Below are positions 1-7,831 of a stretch of DNA of 64,000 bases, piece by piece. The position numbers were made by a program, and so were the translations under genes. Each line of letters opens with the position of its first letter. Position 1 is the stretch's first letter. The DNA is from Nocardioides cavernaquae. Its GTDB lineage: Bacteria > Actinomycetota > Actinomycetes > Propionibacteriales > Nocardioidaceae. The DNA lies in assembly GCF_003600895.1 (NCBI RefSeq), contig NZ_QYRP01000002.1, positions 1,426,001 to 1,490,000 on the forward strand. The letters are read 5' to 3'. The notes under the pieces were generated by a model that was not told the origin of the DNA, made no database searches, and saw nothing but the letters and a program-made list of their open reading frames with translations.

Positions 1-263
1 CGGTAGGCGTCCTCGTCGTGCCCGTCAGCCGCCACGGCGATGACGACGAGGTCGGTGCCGGGAGGAACGGGCGGGAGCTCGCGGGTCAGATCGGCGGCAA
101 CGCCCGCGATCCCGGCAGGCAGCTTCTCCGGTGAGCGGCGCCAGCCGACGACGCGGTGGCCGGCCGCGGCAAGGCGCAGGCCAGCCTCGGTGCCGAGGTC
201 ACCACAACCGACGATCAGGACTGTGGCCGAGGGGTTCGCCGTGCGCGCGTGTGACCTCGACAT
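1..263 (-). CDS. NAD(P)-binding Rossmann-fold (epimerase/SDR-like) protein, partial
   Basis: Only the first 87 codons are in the window; the gene runs off the left edge. The ATG at 263-261 opens a frame with a hydrophobic strand (TVLIVGCGDLGTEAG) carrying a dinucleotide-binding glycine motif, G19-x-G21-x-x-G24, followed by a basic stretch (GWRRS) that would suit NADP rather than NAD. A run of small hydrophobic residues (DLVVIAVAADG) near residue 75 is the expected second Rossmann strand. This pattern is typical of NAD-dependent epimerase/dehydratase proteins, but the catalytic part is missing, so the substrate cannot be inferred. It is transcribed divergently from the DUF1611 gene, with about 160 bp between them. 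Confidence 0.75.
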   Translation of the reverse strand, partial: MSRSHARTANPSATVLIVGCGDLGTEAGLRLAAAGHRVVGWRRSPEKLPAGIAGVAADLTRELPPVPPGTDLVVIAVAADGHDEDAY

Positions 264-424
264 GGGGTGGATCGTATCGGCGAAGCCATGAATGGCCTGC
301 GCGGCTGTTACCGTCGATGAAGCGGCAATCTTGCCGTTCCTCAGGGCAGACGCATCGTTGACCGTTGGGTTCGACCCCAGCCACGAAGCCCGTCGCCTCC
401 TCTGGGACTTCTCAGAGGATCTCC

Positions 425-1576
425 ATGCTCGCGCCTTTCGACGCACCGTCAATTGACACCCATGACCTGGCGCAAGCCTTTGCGCTGCCCGCCGGTGTGC
501 GCGCTGTCGTCTACTGCGAGGGCCAGTTCGGCGAGCAGGACGGCAAGACCGCCAACGGCCTGGTCCGCCACTCGGAGAAGTACGACATCCTCAGCGTCAT
601 CGACAGCCGGTCTGCCGGACAGGACTCAGGCACGTTCCTCGACGGCACGCCCAACGGCATTCCGGTGCTGGCCAGCCTCGATGACGCCATCGCGCACGCA
701 GGCGACATGCCGGACTACCTGATCTGTGGGCTGGCGCCTGCGGACGGGCTGCTGTCCCCGGACCAGCGTGTGGTGCTTCTCGCGGGTATTGCGAGCGGCA
801 TGCACGTGATCAACGGACTGCACGAGTTCCTCAACGATGACGTCGAGTTCGTTGCTGCCGCTGCGTTCGCCCAGGTGACGATCACCGACATCCGGCGCCC
901 GCCGCACACCCGCGACCTGCACCTGTTCTCGGGACGCATCTTCGACGTCACGTGTCCCCGCATTGCCGTGCTCGGCACGGACGGCGCGGTCGGCAAGCGG
1001 ACCACGGCGACCCTGCTGGTGCAGGCGCTGAAGGACCACGGCATCAACGCCGTCCTGGTCGGCACGGGACAGACCACCCTGATCCAGGGTGGAAGGTACG
1101 GCGTCGCGCTGGACGCCATGGTTCCTCAGTTCTGCTCGGGCGAGGTCGAGAACCAGGTCGTGACCGCCTTCGAGATCGAGGACCCGGACATCATCGTGGT
1201 GGAAGGGCAGGGCGCCCTGAGCCACCCGGCGTACCTGACCAGCGCGCACATCCTCCGCGGCAGCCGGCCCGCTGGAGTGATCGTCCAGCACGCCCCCATG
1301 CGCAAGGTCCTCGGTGACTTCCCGATGGTGGCCGTCCCCACTGTCGCCAGCGAGATCGCCCTGATCGAGTCCTTCGTGGACACCCGGGTCATCGGCGTCA
1401 CGATCAACCACGAGGGCATGGAGCCCGACGAGATCGACAGCGCGATCGCGGAGCACCGCCTCGAGCTGTCCCTCCCGGTGACCGATCCGCTCACCCGGCC
1501 CGGCGCCGAGCTGGTCGACCTGGTCCTTCGGGCCTTCCCCGCGCTCTCCCGACCGAGGGTGTCCCGGACAGCGTGA
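425..1576 (+). CDS. DUF1611 (DgcN-like) P-loop protein
   Basis: A 383-residue protein of the DUF1611 family. It has an N-terminal Rossmann-like half and a C-terminal P-loop NTPase-like half with a Walker A motif, GTDGAVGKRTT, at about residues 184-194. The ATG at 425 was chosen because AGAGG lies 6 nt upstream; the frame stays open to a TTG at 365. Characterised family members (DgcN) acetylate D-glutamate in a D-glutamate breakdown route whose partner is an enolase-type racemase. Here the partner is a PLP-type racemase-like gene that overlaps the 3' end by 4 bp (GTGA), so the two are almost certainly co-translated. A role in D-amino-acid or N-acyl-amino-acid metabolism is inferred; the substrate is unknown. 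Confidence 0.8.
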   Translation: MLAPFDAPSIDTHDLAQAFALPAGVRAVVYCEGQFGEQDGKTANGLVRHSEKYDILSVIDSRSAGQDSGTFLDGTPNGIPVLASLDDAIAHAGDMPDYLICGLAPADGLLSPDQRVVLLAGIASGMHVINGLHEFLNDDVEFVAAAAFAQVTITDIRRPPHTRDLHLFSGRIFDVTCPRIAVLGTDGAVGKRTTATLLVQALKDHGINAVLVGTGQTTLIQGGRYGVALDAMVPQFCSGEVENQVVTAFEIEDPDIIVVEGQGALSHPAYLTSAHILRGSRPAGVIVQHAPMRKVLGDFPMVAVPTVASEIALIESFVDTRVIGVTINHEGMEPDEIDSAIAEHRLELSLPVTDPLTRPGAELVDLVLRAFPALSRPRVSRTA

Positions 1577-2667
1577 CCACGCCGCGGCTCGAGGTCGACC
1601 TGGACAAGATCGAGGCGAACACGCGGCACCTGGTCGAGCAGCTCGACCCGCGCGGCATCCGGGTCACGGGTGTCACCAAGGCAGCACTGGGATCTCCCGG
1701 CGTGGGCGCAGCGATGATGCGCGGTGGCGCGTCCGGTCTGGCTGACTCCCGGATCGAGAACCTGGCCAGGCTGGCCGAGGGGACTCCTGAAGCAGCGTCA
1801 CGCACGCTGATCCGGTCCCCGATGCTGAGCCAGGTCGAGCGGGTGGTCCGGAGCGCGACCACATCGCTCAACACCGGGCTGACGGTCCTCGACGCCCTGG
1901 ACCTGGCGGCGCGCAACCAGCGGCGCACGCATCACGTGATCCTCATGGTCGAGCTGGGTGACCTGCGCGAGGGCGTCTCCCCGGCGGCCGTCGTCGAGCT
2001 GGCGCGCGAGACCCGCGGCCGTCGCCGCCTGCGGCTGTCCGGCATCGGCACGAACCTCGCCTGTCAGAGCGGCGTGGTCCCCGACGACGCCAACATGGGC
2101 GAGCTGAGCCGACTGGTGGAGAAGGTCGAGTCGTCCACGGGTCAGCGGCTGACCGTGGTGTCCGGCGGGAACTCCGCGAACCTGCCGTGGGCCTTGTCGG
2201 GCTCCGACCCTGGCCGGATCAACGACCTCCGGCTCGGCGAAGCGATCCTGCTCGGCACCGAGCCGCTCGAACGGTCAGTGCTCCCCGGACTCCACGCGGA
2301 CGCGTTCCAGCTGGTGGCCGAGGTCATCGAGGTCGGCGTGAAGCAGGCGGGTCCACGGGGCTCGCTCGGCCAGACGGCGTACGGCGAGCTGGTCCCCATT
2401 GTCGGCACCGCATCGCGGCGGGGGACGTTCCGCCAGGTGATCCTTGCCCTCGGGCGACAGGACGTCCTGCTCGACGGGCTGGTCGCGCCCGCCGGCATGG
2501 AGATCCTCGGCATGAGCAGCGATCACCTGGTGCTCGACCAGGGCGACCACCGGCTGGAGCCGGGGGACGAGGTCCGCTTCGCGGTCGGGTACGGCGGGCT
2601 GGTCCAGGCCATTGCATCGCCGTTCGTGACCGTTGAGGAGACGCGGCGAGAAACGTGGAGCGGATGA
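1573..2667 (+). CDS. Alanine/ornithine racemase-like PLP enzyme
   Basis: A 364-residue protein of the alanine racemase N-terminal-domain (fold III PLP) family. The likely PLP Schiff-base lysine is K36 in GVTKAALG. Glycine- and asparagine-rich phosphate-binding segments follow at about 197-205 (SGGNSANLP) and 216-228 (INDLRLGEAILLG), as in the ornithine/alanine racemase subgroup. It starts with GTG inside the stop of the DUF1611 gene, so the pair forms a translationally coupled unit. The last 12 bp of the gene overlap the 3' end of tRNA-Gly on the other strand. Family and gene pairing suggest amino-acid racemisation linked to the DUF1611 enzyme; substrate specificity cannot be read from the sequence. 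Confidence 0.8.
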   Translation: MTTPRLEVDLDKIEANTRHLVEQLDPRGIRVTGVTKAALGSPGVGAAMMRGGASGLADSRIENLARLAEGTPEAASRTLIRSPMLSQVERVVRSATTSLNTGLTVLDALDLAARNQRRTHHVILMVELGDLREGVSPAAVVELARETRGRRRLRLSGIGTNLACQSGVVPDDANMGELSRLVEKVESSTGQRLTVVSGGNSANLPWALSGSDPGRINDLRLGEAILLGTEPLERSVLPGLHADAFQLVAEVIEVGVKQAGPRGSLGQTAYGELVPIVGTASRRGTFRQVILALGRQDVLLDGLVAPAGMEILGMSSDHLVLDQGDHRLEPGDEVRFAVGYGGLVQAIASPFVTVEETRRETWSG

Positions 2668-2731
2668 CGAGACTCGAACTCGCGACATCGACCTTGGGAA
2701 GGTCGCGCTCTACCAACTGAGCTACATCCGC
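2656..2731 (-). tRNA. tRNA-Gly (anticodon CCC)
   Basis: The minus strand folds as a complete cloverleaf. The acceptor stem GCGGATG/CATCCGC pairs 2725-2731 with 2660-2666. The anticodon stem CGACC/GGTCG encloses the loop TTCCCAA, giving anticodon CCC, and the T-arm contains GTTCGAGTC. CCA is encoded (2656-2658). The 3' end overlaps the last 12 bp of the convergent racemase gene. No terminator is obvious downstream, because that sequence is coding. Confidence 0.95.
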
Positions 2732-2770
2732 CTGCCCTGCCGCGGTCAACCGCAGCGGACGTCGTGGATG

Positions 2771-3562
2771 CTACCGGACCTCGGTTGCCGGAGCGGAGAT
2801 GGGGAGCAGGGTCGCGCGCTTGGGCTCGATGCCGTCACCGGAGGACTTGCCGGTGACCCGGCGCTGCACCCACGGCACAGCGTGGTCGCGGACCCAGAGC
2901 GCCTGGCCGCGGAGCATGGCCTTGGCGTGGGTGGTGCCCGGGTCGCTGAGCGGGAGCGGCTCGAGGTCGTGCTCGATGCCGAGCGTCTCCAGGACCCGGA
3001 TCGCCATCTGCTGGTGCCCGGCCGGGCCCATGTGCATCCGGTCCTCGTCCCACATCCGCCACTCGCGGTACTCAGCGAAGCGCCAGAAGTCGACGACCGT
3101 CAGCCCGCGCCGGTCGGCGACCTCGCGCACCAGCTCGTTGTAGAGCGCGAACCGGCCCCGCAGCGCACCGAACACCTTCGAGCCGCCGACGTCGTAGGCA
3201 GTCCACACGACGACCTTGGCACCGGTGTCGACGAGCTTGCCCAGCGCCTCGTCGTACGCCGCGACGAGGGCGTCGAGGTCGACGGCGGGCCGGAGGATGT
3301 CGTTGGCTCCGGCGTAGATCGTGACCAGGTCGGGCTTGAGCGCCAGTGCCGGCTCGAGCTGCTCGGCCAGGATCGGGCCGAGCTTGCGGCCGCGGATCGC
3401 GAGGTTCGCGTAGCCGAAGTCGTCGGTCCTGGTCGCCAGGACCTCAGCGACCCGGTCGGCCCAGCCGCGCAGGCCGTTGGGGCGGGACGGGTCGGCGTCG
3501 CCGACGCCTTCGGTGAAGGAGTCGCCGAGCGCGACGTAGCGGTGGAAGGTCACGGCGTCCAT
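2771..3562 (-). CDS. SGNH/GDSL-family hydrolase
   Basis: A 263-residue esterase/lipase-type hydrolase. Block I is GDSFTEG with nucleophile Ser15, block III is GAND (residues 85-88), and block V is D174-x-x-H177 (DRMH), so the full SGNH catalytic set is present. There is no signal peptide, which points to a cytoplasmic enzyme. The ATG at 3562 was chosen because it places the GDSF block about 13 residues from the N-terminus, as usual; a longer open frame upstream has no domain and lies opposite dcd. Its start is about 85 bp from the divergent dcd start. The substrate is unknown; members act on acyl esters, lysophospholipids or acetylated sugars. Confidence 0.88.
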   Translation of the reverse strand: MDAVTFHRYVALGDSFTEGVGDADPSRPNGLRGWADRVAEVLATRTDDFGYANLAIRGRKLGPILAEQLEPALALKPDLVTIYAGANDILRPAVDLDALVAAYDEALGKLVDTGAKVVVWTAYDVGGSKVFGALRGRFALYNELVREVADRRGLTVVDFWRFAEYREWRMWDEDRMHMGPAGHQQMAIRVLETLGIEHDLEPLPLSDPGTTHAKAMLRGQALWVRDHAVPWVQRRVTGKSSGDGIEPKRATLLPISAPATEVR

Positions 3563-3634
3563 GATGCCGGGTGCGCCGTGACGGATTCGCGTGCCCAGCC
3601 GCTGAGCCGCCTGCCGCACGCTGCGGCGTACGAC

Positions 3635-3640
3635 TAAAGT
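3635..3640 (+). promoter_or_regulatory. -10 element of a probable leaderless dcd promoter
   Basis: TAAAGT matches the actinobacterial -10 pattern TANNNT and ends 6 nt before the GTG start of dcd. No Shine-Dalgarno sequence precedes that GTG. The spacing would put transcription start on or next to the start codon, which is common for leaderless mRNAs in this phylum. Confidence 0.5.
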
Positions 3641-3646
3641 GCCAGC

Positions 3647-4222
3647 GTGCTGCTCTCCGACCGCGACATCCTGGCCGAGATCGATGCCGAGCGAATCGTC
3701 ATCGAGCCCTACGACCCTGCGATGGTGCAGCCGTCGAGCATCGACTTCCGGCTGGACAAGTTCTTCCGGGTCTTCGACAACCACAAGTACCCCGCGATCG
3801 ATCCTGCGGCGGACCAGTCGGACCTCACCCACATGATCGAGGTGGAGGGCGACGAGCCGTTCATCCTGCACCCGGGTGAGTTCGTGCTCGGATCGACCTA
3901 CGAGGTCGTCTCCCTGCCCGACGACCTGGCCGCACGCGTCGAGGGCAAGTCCTCGCTCGGTCGTCTGGGGCTCTTGACGCACGCGACGGCCGGCTTCGTG
4001 GACCCGGGCTTCTCCGGGCACGTGACGCTTGAGCTGGCCAACGTCGCGACGCTGCCGATCAAGCTCTACCCGGGCATGAAGATCGGCCAGCTCTGCTTCT
4101 TCAAGCTCTCCTCGCCCGCGCAGCACCCCTACGGCTCGGAGAAGTACGGATCGCGCTACCAGGGCCAGCGTGGCCCGACGGCGTCCCGCTCGTTCCAGAG
4201 CTTCCACCGCACCGAGATCTGA
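3647..4222 (+). CDS. dcd: dCTP deaminase (probably the bifunctional dUMP-forming type)
   Basis: A 191-residue protein that deaminates dCTP to supply dUTP/dUMP for thymidylate synthesis. The substrate-binding motif GKSSLGR (residues 100-106) and the catalytic glutamate E129 in VTLELAN are present, followed by [10 protein letters not shown] and the C-terminal [13 protein letters not shown] lid. Length and C-terminus match the 190-residue M. tuberculosis enzyme, which also hydrolyses dUTP to dUMP; that activity here is inferred. The GTG start at 3647 has no ribosome-binding site and is probably leaderless. The stop is 1 nt before the next start, so the membrane gene downstream is probably co-transcribed. 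Confidence 0.95.
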   Translation: MLLSDRDILAEIDAERIVIEPYDPAMVQPSSIDFRLDKFFRVFDNHKYPAIDPAADQSDLTHMIEVEGDEPFILHPGEFVLGSTYEVVSLPDDLAARVEGKSSLGRLGLLTHATAGFVDPGFSGHVTLELANVATLPIKLYPGMKIGQLCFFKLSSPAQHPYGSEKYGSRYQGQRGPTASRSFQSFHRTEI

Positions 4223-4223
4223 G

Positions 4224-4865
4224 ATGCTCACCGCGCGGCGTGCCCACCTGGTCGTCGCGCTGGTGGCCAGCGCTGCACTGATCCTGCAGTTCTGGCTGGT
4301 GTGGCAGGGCCACGCGGTCCTCGACGACGTCGATCCGCCCGCGCGCGGCGAGCGGGTGATCCGCTTCTTCGGCTACTTCACGGTGCTGTCCAACCTGCTC
4401 GTGGCGGGCACGTCCTGGGCTGTCGCCCTGTCGAGCACGCCGCTTGAGTCCCGGCTGCGCCGGGTGCTGTACGTCGATGCGCTGATCGGCATCGCGGTGA
4501 CCGGGATCGTGCACTGGTTCCTGCTCCGGCCGCTGCTGTCGCTCGATGGAGCCGACTGGTGGGCGGACAAGCTGCTCCATGTGGTGGTCCCGCTGCTCGC
4601 GGTCGCGGCGTGGTTGACGGTCGGCCTGCGGGGTCGTGTGCGACGTGGCGAGGTCGGCTGGGCCGTGATCCCGCCGGTGCTCTGGCTCGTCTACACCCTC
4701 GTCCGTGGGGCGGCCACGGACTTCTACCCCTACCCGTTCCTCGACGCCGATGCTCACGGCTACCCCGCGGTGCTCGCCACCTGTGGCGCAGTCGCTGTGC
4801 TCTTCCTCGCCCTGGCCTGGGGTGCGGCGCGGGTCGACCTCCGGCTCAGCGCGCAGCGCTCCTGA
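4224..4865 (+). CDS. Pr6Pr-type integral membrane protein
   Basis: A 213-residue protein with about six hydrophobic segments (roughly residues 8-25, 45-65, 85-105, 120-140, 155-172 and 185-205). Short polar loops include a conserved-looking FFGYFTVLSNLLVA segment and DKLLHVVVPLL. This is the signature of the Pr6Pr (FAR-17a/AIG1-like) membrane family, whose eukaryotic relatives include fatty-acid-ester hydrolases; the bacterial role is not established. The ATG lies 2 nt after the dcd stop. The 3' end overlaps the convergent AraC regulator gene by 20 bp. Confidence 0.75.
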   Translation: MLTARRAHLVVALVASAALILQFWLVWQGHAVLDDVDPPARGERVIRFFGYFTVLSNLLVAGTSWAVALSSTPLESRLRRVLYVDALIGIAVTGIVHWFLLRPLLSLDGADWWADKLLHVVVPLLAVAAWLTVGLRGRVRRGEVGWAVIPPVLWLVYTLVRGAATDFYPYPFLDADAHGYPAVLATCGAVAVLFLALAWGAARVDLRLSAQRS

Positions 4866-5703
4866 ACGCTGCCGGTGTCTGACCGGCACGCAGCCGGAAC
4901 CAGGCGCCGAAGTTCGAGGCGTCGTCGAACCCGATCGCCTCGCCGACCCGCGCCACGCTGAGGTCGGTGTGTGCCAGGAGACGGCGGGCCTCGAGCACCA
5001 CGCGCTCGTCGATCAGCTCCTTCGGGGTCCGGCCGGTCGCGGTCTTCGTGGCGCGGGCGAGTGTGCGCGGTGACCAGCCCAGCCGTTCGGCGTACCAGGC
5101 GACATCGTGGTGGCGCGCGTGCTCGCTCTCGAGCAGCTCGCGGAAGGCGAGCCACGGCTCGGATCCGCTGGGCGCATCCGGCCGAGTCCGCGCCTGGGCG
5201 GTGAGGCGGAGGAGCAGTGCGGCGAGCAGGTGGGTGAGCGCCGGCGCGCGGAGCTCGGGTGAGATGGAACGGTCGTTGGCGAGCTCGTCGATCTCGTCGA
5301 ACAGCACCGGCGCCCCGGCGGCGAGTGCATCCGTCGGTGCCCACCAGCGGGGACCGGCAGGCGAGGCAGCCTCCGTCAGCTCCGACGTGGCCCGGTCGAG
5401 CAGGCCTGCGGGAAAGATGACCACCCGCCCGTCGTACGCCGACATGTCGCCCCAGCGCTGCACCTGACCCGGTCGGACCCAGAGCACGGACCCGGGCTCC
5501 AGTCGATGGTCGGCGAAGTCGAGCATGTGGGTGCCGTGCCCGCTCGAGGGAGCCAGCAGGAAGTGGAACTCGGGCCGCTGGACGTCCTCGAAGGCGTCTC
5601 GTCCGGCGCGCGACAGCATGCCCTCGATGGTCATCGCCTCGACCTCGCCGGCCTTGCCCTCGGGTGGCTGGTAGGCAACGGGCGCGATCGGCGCGTGTCG
5701 CAT
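4846..5703 (-). CDS. AraC-family transcriptional regulator
   Basis: A 285-residue regulator. The N-terminal part (about 1-180) is a cupin-like sensor (FHFLLAPSSGHGTHM, then GSVLWVRPGQVQRWGD). The C-terminal about 90 residues carry the paired helix-turn-helix of the AraC family, including the second-helix signature VGEAIGFDDASNFGAWFRLRAGQTPAAFR-like spacing ending at residue 280. The ATG at 5703 was chosen because the cupin begins soon after; the frame is open further upstream without recognisable domain. It is divergent from the NAD(P)-binding gene at 5819, and such regulators often control the divergent neighbour. The effector is unknown. Confidence 0.88.
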   Translation of the reverse strand: MRHAPIAPVAYQPPEGKAGEVEAMTIEGMLSRAGRDAFEDVQRPEFHFLLAPSSGHGTHMLDFADHRLEPGSVLWVRPGQVQRWGDMSAYDGRVVIFPAGLLDRATSELTEAASPAGPRWWAPTDALAAGAPVLFDEIDELANDRSISPELRAPALTHLLAALLLRLTAQARTRPDAPSGSEPWLAFRELLESEHARHHDVAWYAERLGWSPRTLARATKTATGRTPKELIDERVVLEARRLLAHTDLSVARVGEAIGFDDASNFGAWFRLRAGQTPAAFRSAAR

Positions 5704-5818
5704 ATTCACCACTCTACGTCTGTTGGGGACCGTGAATGTGGTGTTCGGGCGGACCAGAATCACTGTCATCAGCAAGCCAGCTGCAAGTCCTCCCCAACCT
5801 TCCTGAGAGGAAGAACCC

Positions 5819-6457
5819 ATGACCTCCATCGCAATCATCGGCGGCACCGGATACGCCGGATCGCACATCGCCCGGGAGGCCGCTGCCCGTGGCCTCGACG
5901 TCACCACCGTCTCCCGCTCGGTGCCGATCGCGCCGATCGCCGACACGACGCACATCGCCGGTTCGCTGGCCGACCAGGTGCTGATCGAGAAGCTCGCCGG
6001 CGACAACGACGTCCTCGCCGTCGCGGTTCACGCGACGGGCCAGCCCGCGCTGCGCGACGTACTCGACGACGTCATCGCCGCAGCCGAGGCCAGCGGCACC
6101 CGCCTTGCCTTCGTCGGTGGAGCCGGCTCGACCCTGGTTGCCGACGGTGGCCCGCGCCTGGTCGACACCGACGCCTTCCCGGCCGAGTACAAGCCGGAGG
6201 CGCTCGCCCACGGCGCCGTCCTTGATCGGCTCCGCGCCCACGAGGGCTCGCTCGAGTGGTTCTACGTGAGCCCGGCCGCCGGGTTCGGCGCGTGGGCTGA
6301 AGGGGAGGCGACCGGCAGTTACCGGAGCTCCGACGACGTCCTGCTGGCCGACGCCGCCGGCAACTCGGCGATCGGTGGAGCGGACTACGCGAAGGCGTTC
6401 GTCGACGAGATCGTCGAGCCCGCCCACCGCAACGCGCGCTTCCACGTCGCCTACTGA
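5819..6457 (+). CDS. NAD(P)-binding oxidoreductase (NmrA/atypical SDR-like)
   Basis: A 212-residue protein beginning with the dinucleotide-binding motif GGTGYAG (residues 8-14), typical of atypical SDRs of the NmrA/epimerase type. No YxxxK catalytic pair in the classical SDR position is apparent, consistent with the NAD(P)H-binding reductase/redox-sensor branch. Downstream residues (LAFVGGAGST, then WFYVSPAAGFG) fit the same family. A GAGAGGAAG ribosome-binding site lies a few bases before the ATG. It is divergently transcribed from the AraC-type gene and is its most likely target. The function is probably a flavin- or quinone-related reductase, but this is inference only. Confidence 0.8.
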   Translation: MTSIAIIGGTGYAGSHIAREAAARGLDVTTVSRSVPIAPIADTTHIAGSLADQVLIEKLAGDNDVLAVAVHATGQPALRDVLDDVIAAAEASGTRLAFVGGAGSTLVADGGPRLVDTDAFPAEYKPEALAHGAVLDRLRAHEGSLEWFYVSPAAGFGAWAEGEATGSYRSSDDVLLADAAGNSAIGGADYAKAFVDEIVEPAHRNARFHVAY

Positions 6458-6468
6458 CCTGGCGGCGG

Positions 6469-6921
6469 TCAGGATTCGGCGGAGGCCTTGAGCTTCGCGA
6501 GGCCCCTGTCGAAGTCCTTCGCGATTGCCTTGTCGAAGAAGAGCTTCCCCATCACCGCGAAGGCGAGATTCCGCTCGCCGGACATCGACCAGACCACGCG
6601 GGTGCCGTCGCCCTCGGGGCGCAGCTCGAAGACCGTCTTGTTGCTCGCCTTGAAAGGCTTGAGGAACTCCAGGTCGATGTCGATCCGCTCCGGCGTGGAG
6701 CCGGTGATCTCCATGCTGCCCTCGCCGACCTTCTTGTTGCCGACCCACGCGTAGTGCGAGCCGAGGCCCGTCGCGGAGCCGGAGAAGGTGCGCTCGAGCT
6801 GGGGGTCGAGTTCTTCCCACGGCGACCACGTGTGCCAGGTGTGGAAGTCGTTCAGGGTGGCGTGGAGAGTGGCGGGCGCGGCGGCGACGTAGATCTCGCG
6901 CTGGGTCTCGAAGTGAGGCAT
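6469..6921 (-). CDS. SRPBCC (START-like) domain protein
   Basis: A 150-residue single-domain protein of the SRPBCC/polyketide-cyclase fold. It has an N-terminal strand with EIYVAAAPATLHATLNDF, a central WSPWEEL turn, and the family hallmark HTWSPW...GLGSHYAW...GTRVVWSMSG spacing, ending in a long C-terminal helix (FDRGLAKLKAS). These proteins bind hydrophobic ligands in a deep cavity. No catalytic residues can be assigned. Its stop is only 12 bp from the stop of the convergent gene at 5819-6457. No operon partner is evident. Confidence 0.82.
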   Translation of the reverse strand: MPHFETQREIYVAAAPATLHATLNDFHTWHTWSPWEELDPQLERTFSGSATGLGSHYAWVGNKKVGEGSMEITGSTPERIDIDLEFLKPFKASNKTVFELRPEGDGTRVVWSMSGERNLAFAVMGKLFFDKAIAKDFDRGLAKLKASAES

Positions 6922-6980
6922 GGCGTCAGGCTAGTCCCGCCCCGACCTGCCGATGGTCGGCTCCCGGCATCGCCTTCTGA

Positions 6981-7676
6981 TCACAGCTCCGGGTCGCAGA
7001 TCCTTGCGGCGGCAGGACCCGCGCGGAACACAGCGCTGACGTCGGCGGTCCGCCGCGCGAGCAGGTCGAGCTCCCGCCGCAGGTCCTCGCCCGTCGCGGC
7101 CGGCCGGCCGAACGCGAGTACGACGTCGCGGTGGCCGGTTCGCAGCTCGGCTCGCAACGTGAGGCCGTGCGAGTCCACTGCGAGAGGTACGACGTGAGCC
7201 TTGGCGAGCTCGCCCGGGAGCAGGTGTCGCAGCGCGGCGTACTCACGCGGGTGGGCGGTGACCAGGTGGGACAGGAGCTCTCCTTCGACCTCGGCGAACG
7301 GATCGGGCTCCGCGGTCGCCAGGTCGTTCGCGGAGATCGGGATGTCCTGGCCGTCGACCTCGAGCGAGATGGCGAGCGGGCGGATCCGGAGCAGTCCGTC
7401 GCGGCCCTCGTCGAACTCGGCGTGCCCGTGGATGCGGAGGCGCGCGCGGATCCGGTCGCGCAGCGGGAGCGGTGCGGCGTCCGCGATCTCGACGACGGCG
7501 CGCGTGGCGGCCTCGTCGGCGTACGGGTCGATGACGACGCCCGGGATGCGTCCCGAGCAGCGACCGCGGGCATCGAGCCAGACCACGTGGGCCGACGCGG
7601 AGCGCTCCAGGACGTCGCGGGCGTGCTCGGCTGCGGACCGCCCTGGTGGCGAGTGGGGAAAGACCGGACGTGGCAT
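6981..7676 (-). CDS. DUF2470-domain protein, probably iron/heme linked
   Basis: A 231-residue protein. The N-terminal half resembles a split-barrel flavin-reductase/heme-utilisation fold (SAHVVWLDARGRCSGRIPGV). The C-terminal about 80 residues match the DUF2470 domain (LLSHLVTAHPREYAALRHLLPGELAKAHVVPLAVDSHGLTLRAEL spacing). The ATG at 7676 lies just inside the DtxR/IdeR-like box region, which it shares with the divergent siderophore-interacting protein gene. Proteins of this type commonly neighbour iron-uptake genes in actinobacteria. A role in iron or heme handling under iron limitation is therefore inferred from context and operator, not from catalytic residues. Confidence 0.78.
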   Translation of the reverse strand: MPRPVFPHSPPGRSAAEHARDVLERSASAHVVWLDARGRCSGRIPGVVIDPYADEAATRAVVEIADAAPLPLRDRIRARLRIHGHAEFDEGRDGLLRIRPLAISLEVDGQDIPISANDLATAEPDPFAEVEGELLSHLVTAHPREYAALRHLLPGELAKAHVVPLAVDSHGLTLRAELRTGHRDVVLAFGRPAATGEDLRRELDLLARRTADVSAVFRAGPAAARICDPEL

Positions 7677-7687
7677 TGTGGGCTCCA

Positions 7688-7721
7688 GAAGGTTAGGCTT
7701 ACCTAAGTTAGTATCACCTAA
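7688..7721. promoter_or_regulatory. Two overlapping DtxR/IdeR-type iron boxes
   Basis: The 19 bp at 7688-7706 match the IdeR consensus TTAGGTTAGSCTAACCTAA at 16 positions. A second, overlapping 19-bp window at 7703-7721 matches at 14. They lie between the divergent DUF2470 gene (starting at 7676) and the siderophore-interacting protein gene (starting at 7832). They would allow iron-loaded DtxR/IdeR to repress both. Overlapping sites of this kind normally bind two repressor dimers on opposite faces of the DNA. Confidence 0.85.
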
Positions 7722-7776
7722 CTCGGATTTGGTCCATCGGGAAGTCCCGCCTGGCCCGGTCCGTGCCCCTATTCGT

Positions 7777-7806
7777 GCCCGGCCGGGGCGCCACCCCCGG
7801 CCGGGC
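7777..7806 (+). promoter_or_regulatory. 12-bp perfect GC hairpin in the leader of the siderophore-interacting gene
   Basis: GCCCGGCCGGGG (7777-7788) is perfectly complementary to 7795-7806, with a 6-nt CGCCAC loop. It lies between the iron boxes and the ribosome-binding site (GGAGGG, 7820-7825) of the downstream gene. There is no T-tract, so it is not a canonical terminator. It could be an attenuator or an mRNA-stabilising structure. Confidence 0.6.
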
Positions 7807-7831
7807 CGCCTTTCCCGCTGGAGGGACTCGC

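Noticed and set aside
2656..2731. Genomic island inserted at tRNA-Gly
   Set aside because: No integrase, excisionase or duplicated tRNA end was seen, and the flanking genes have the same base composition; kept only as a low-interest observation.
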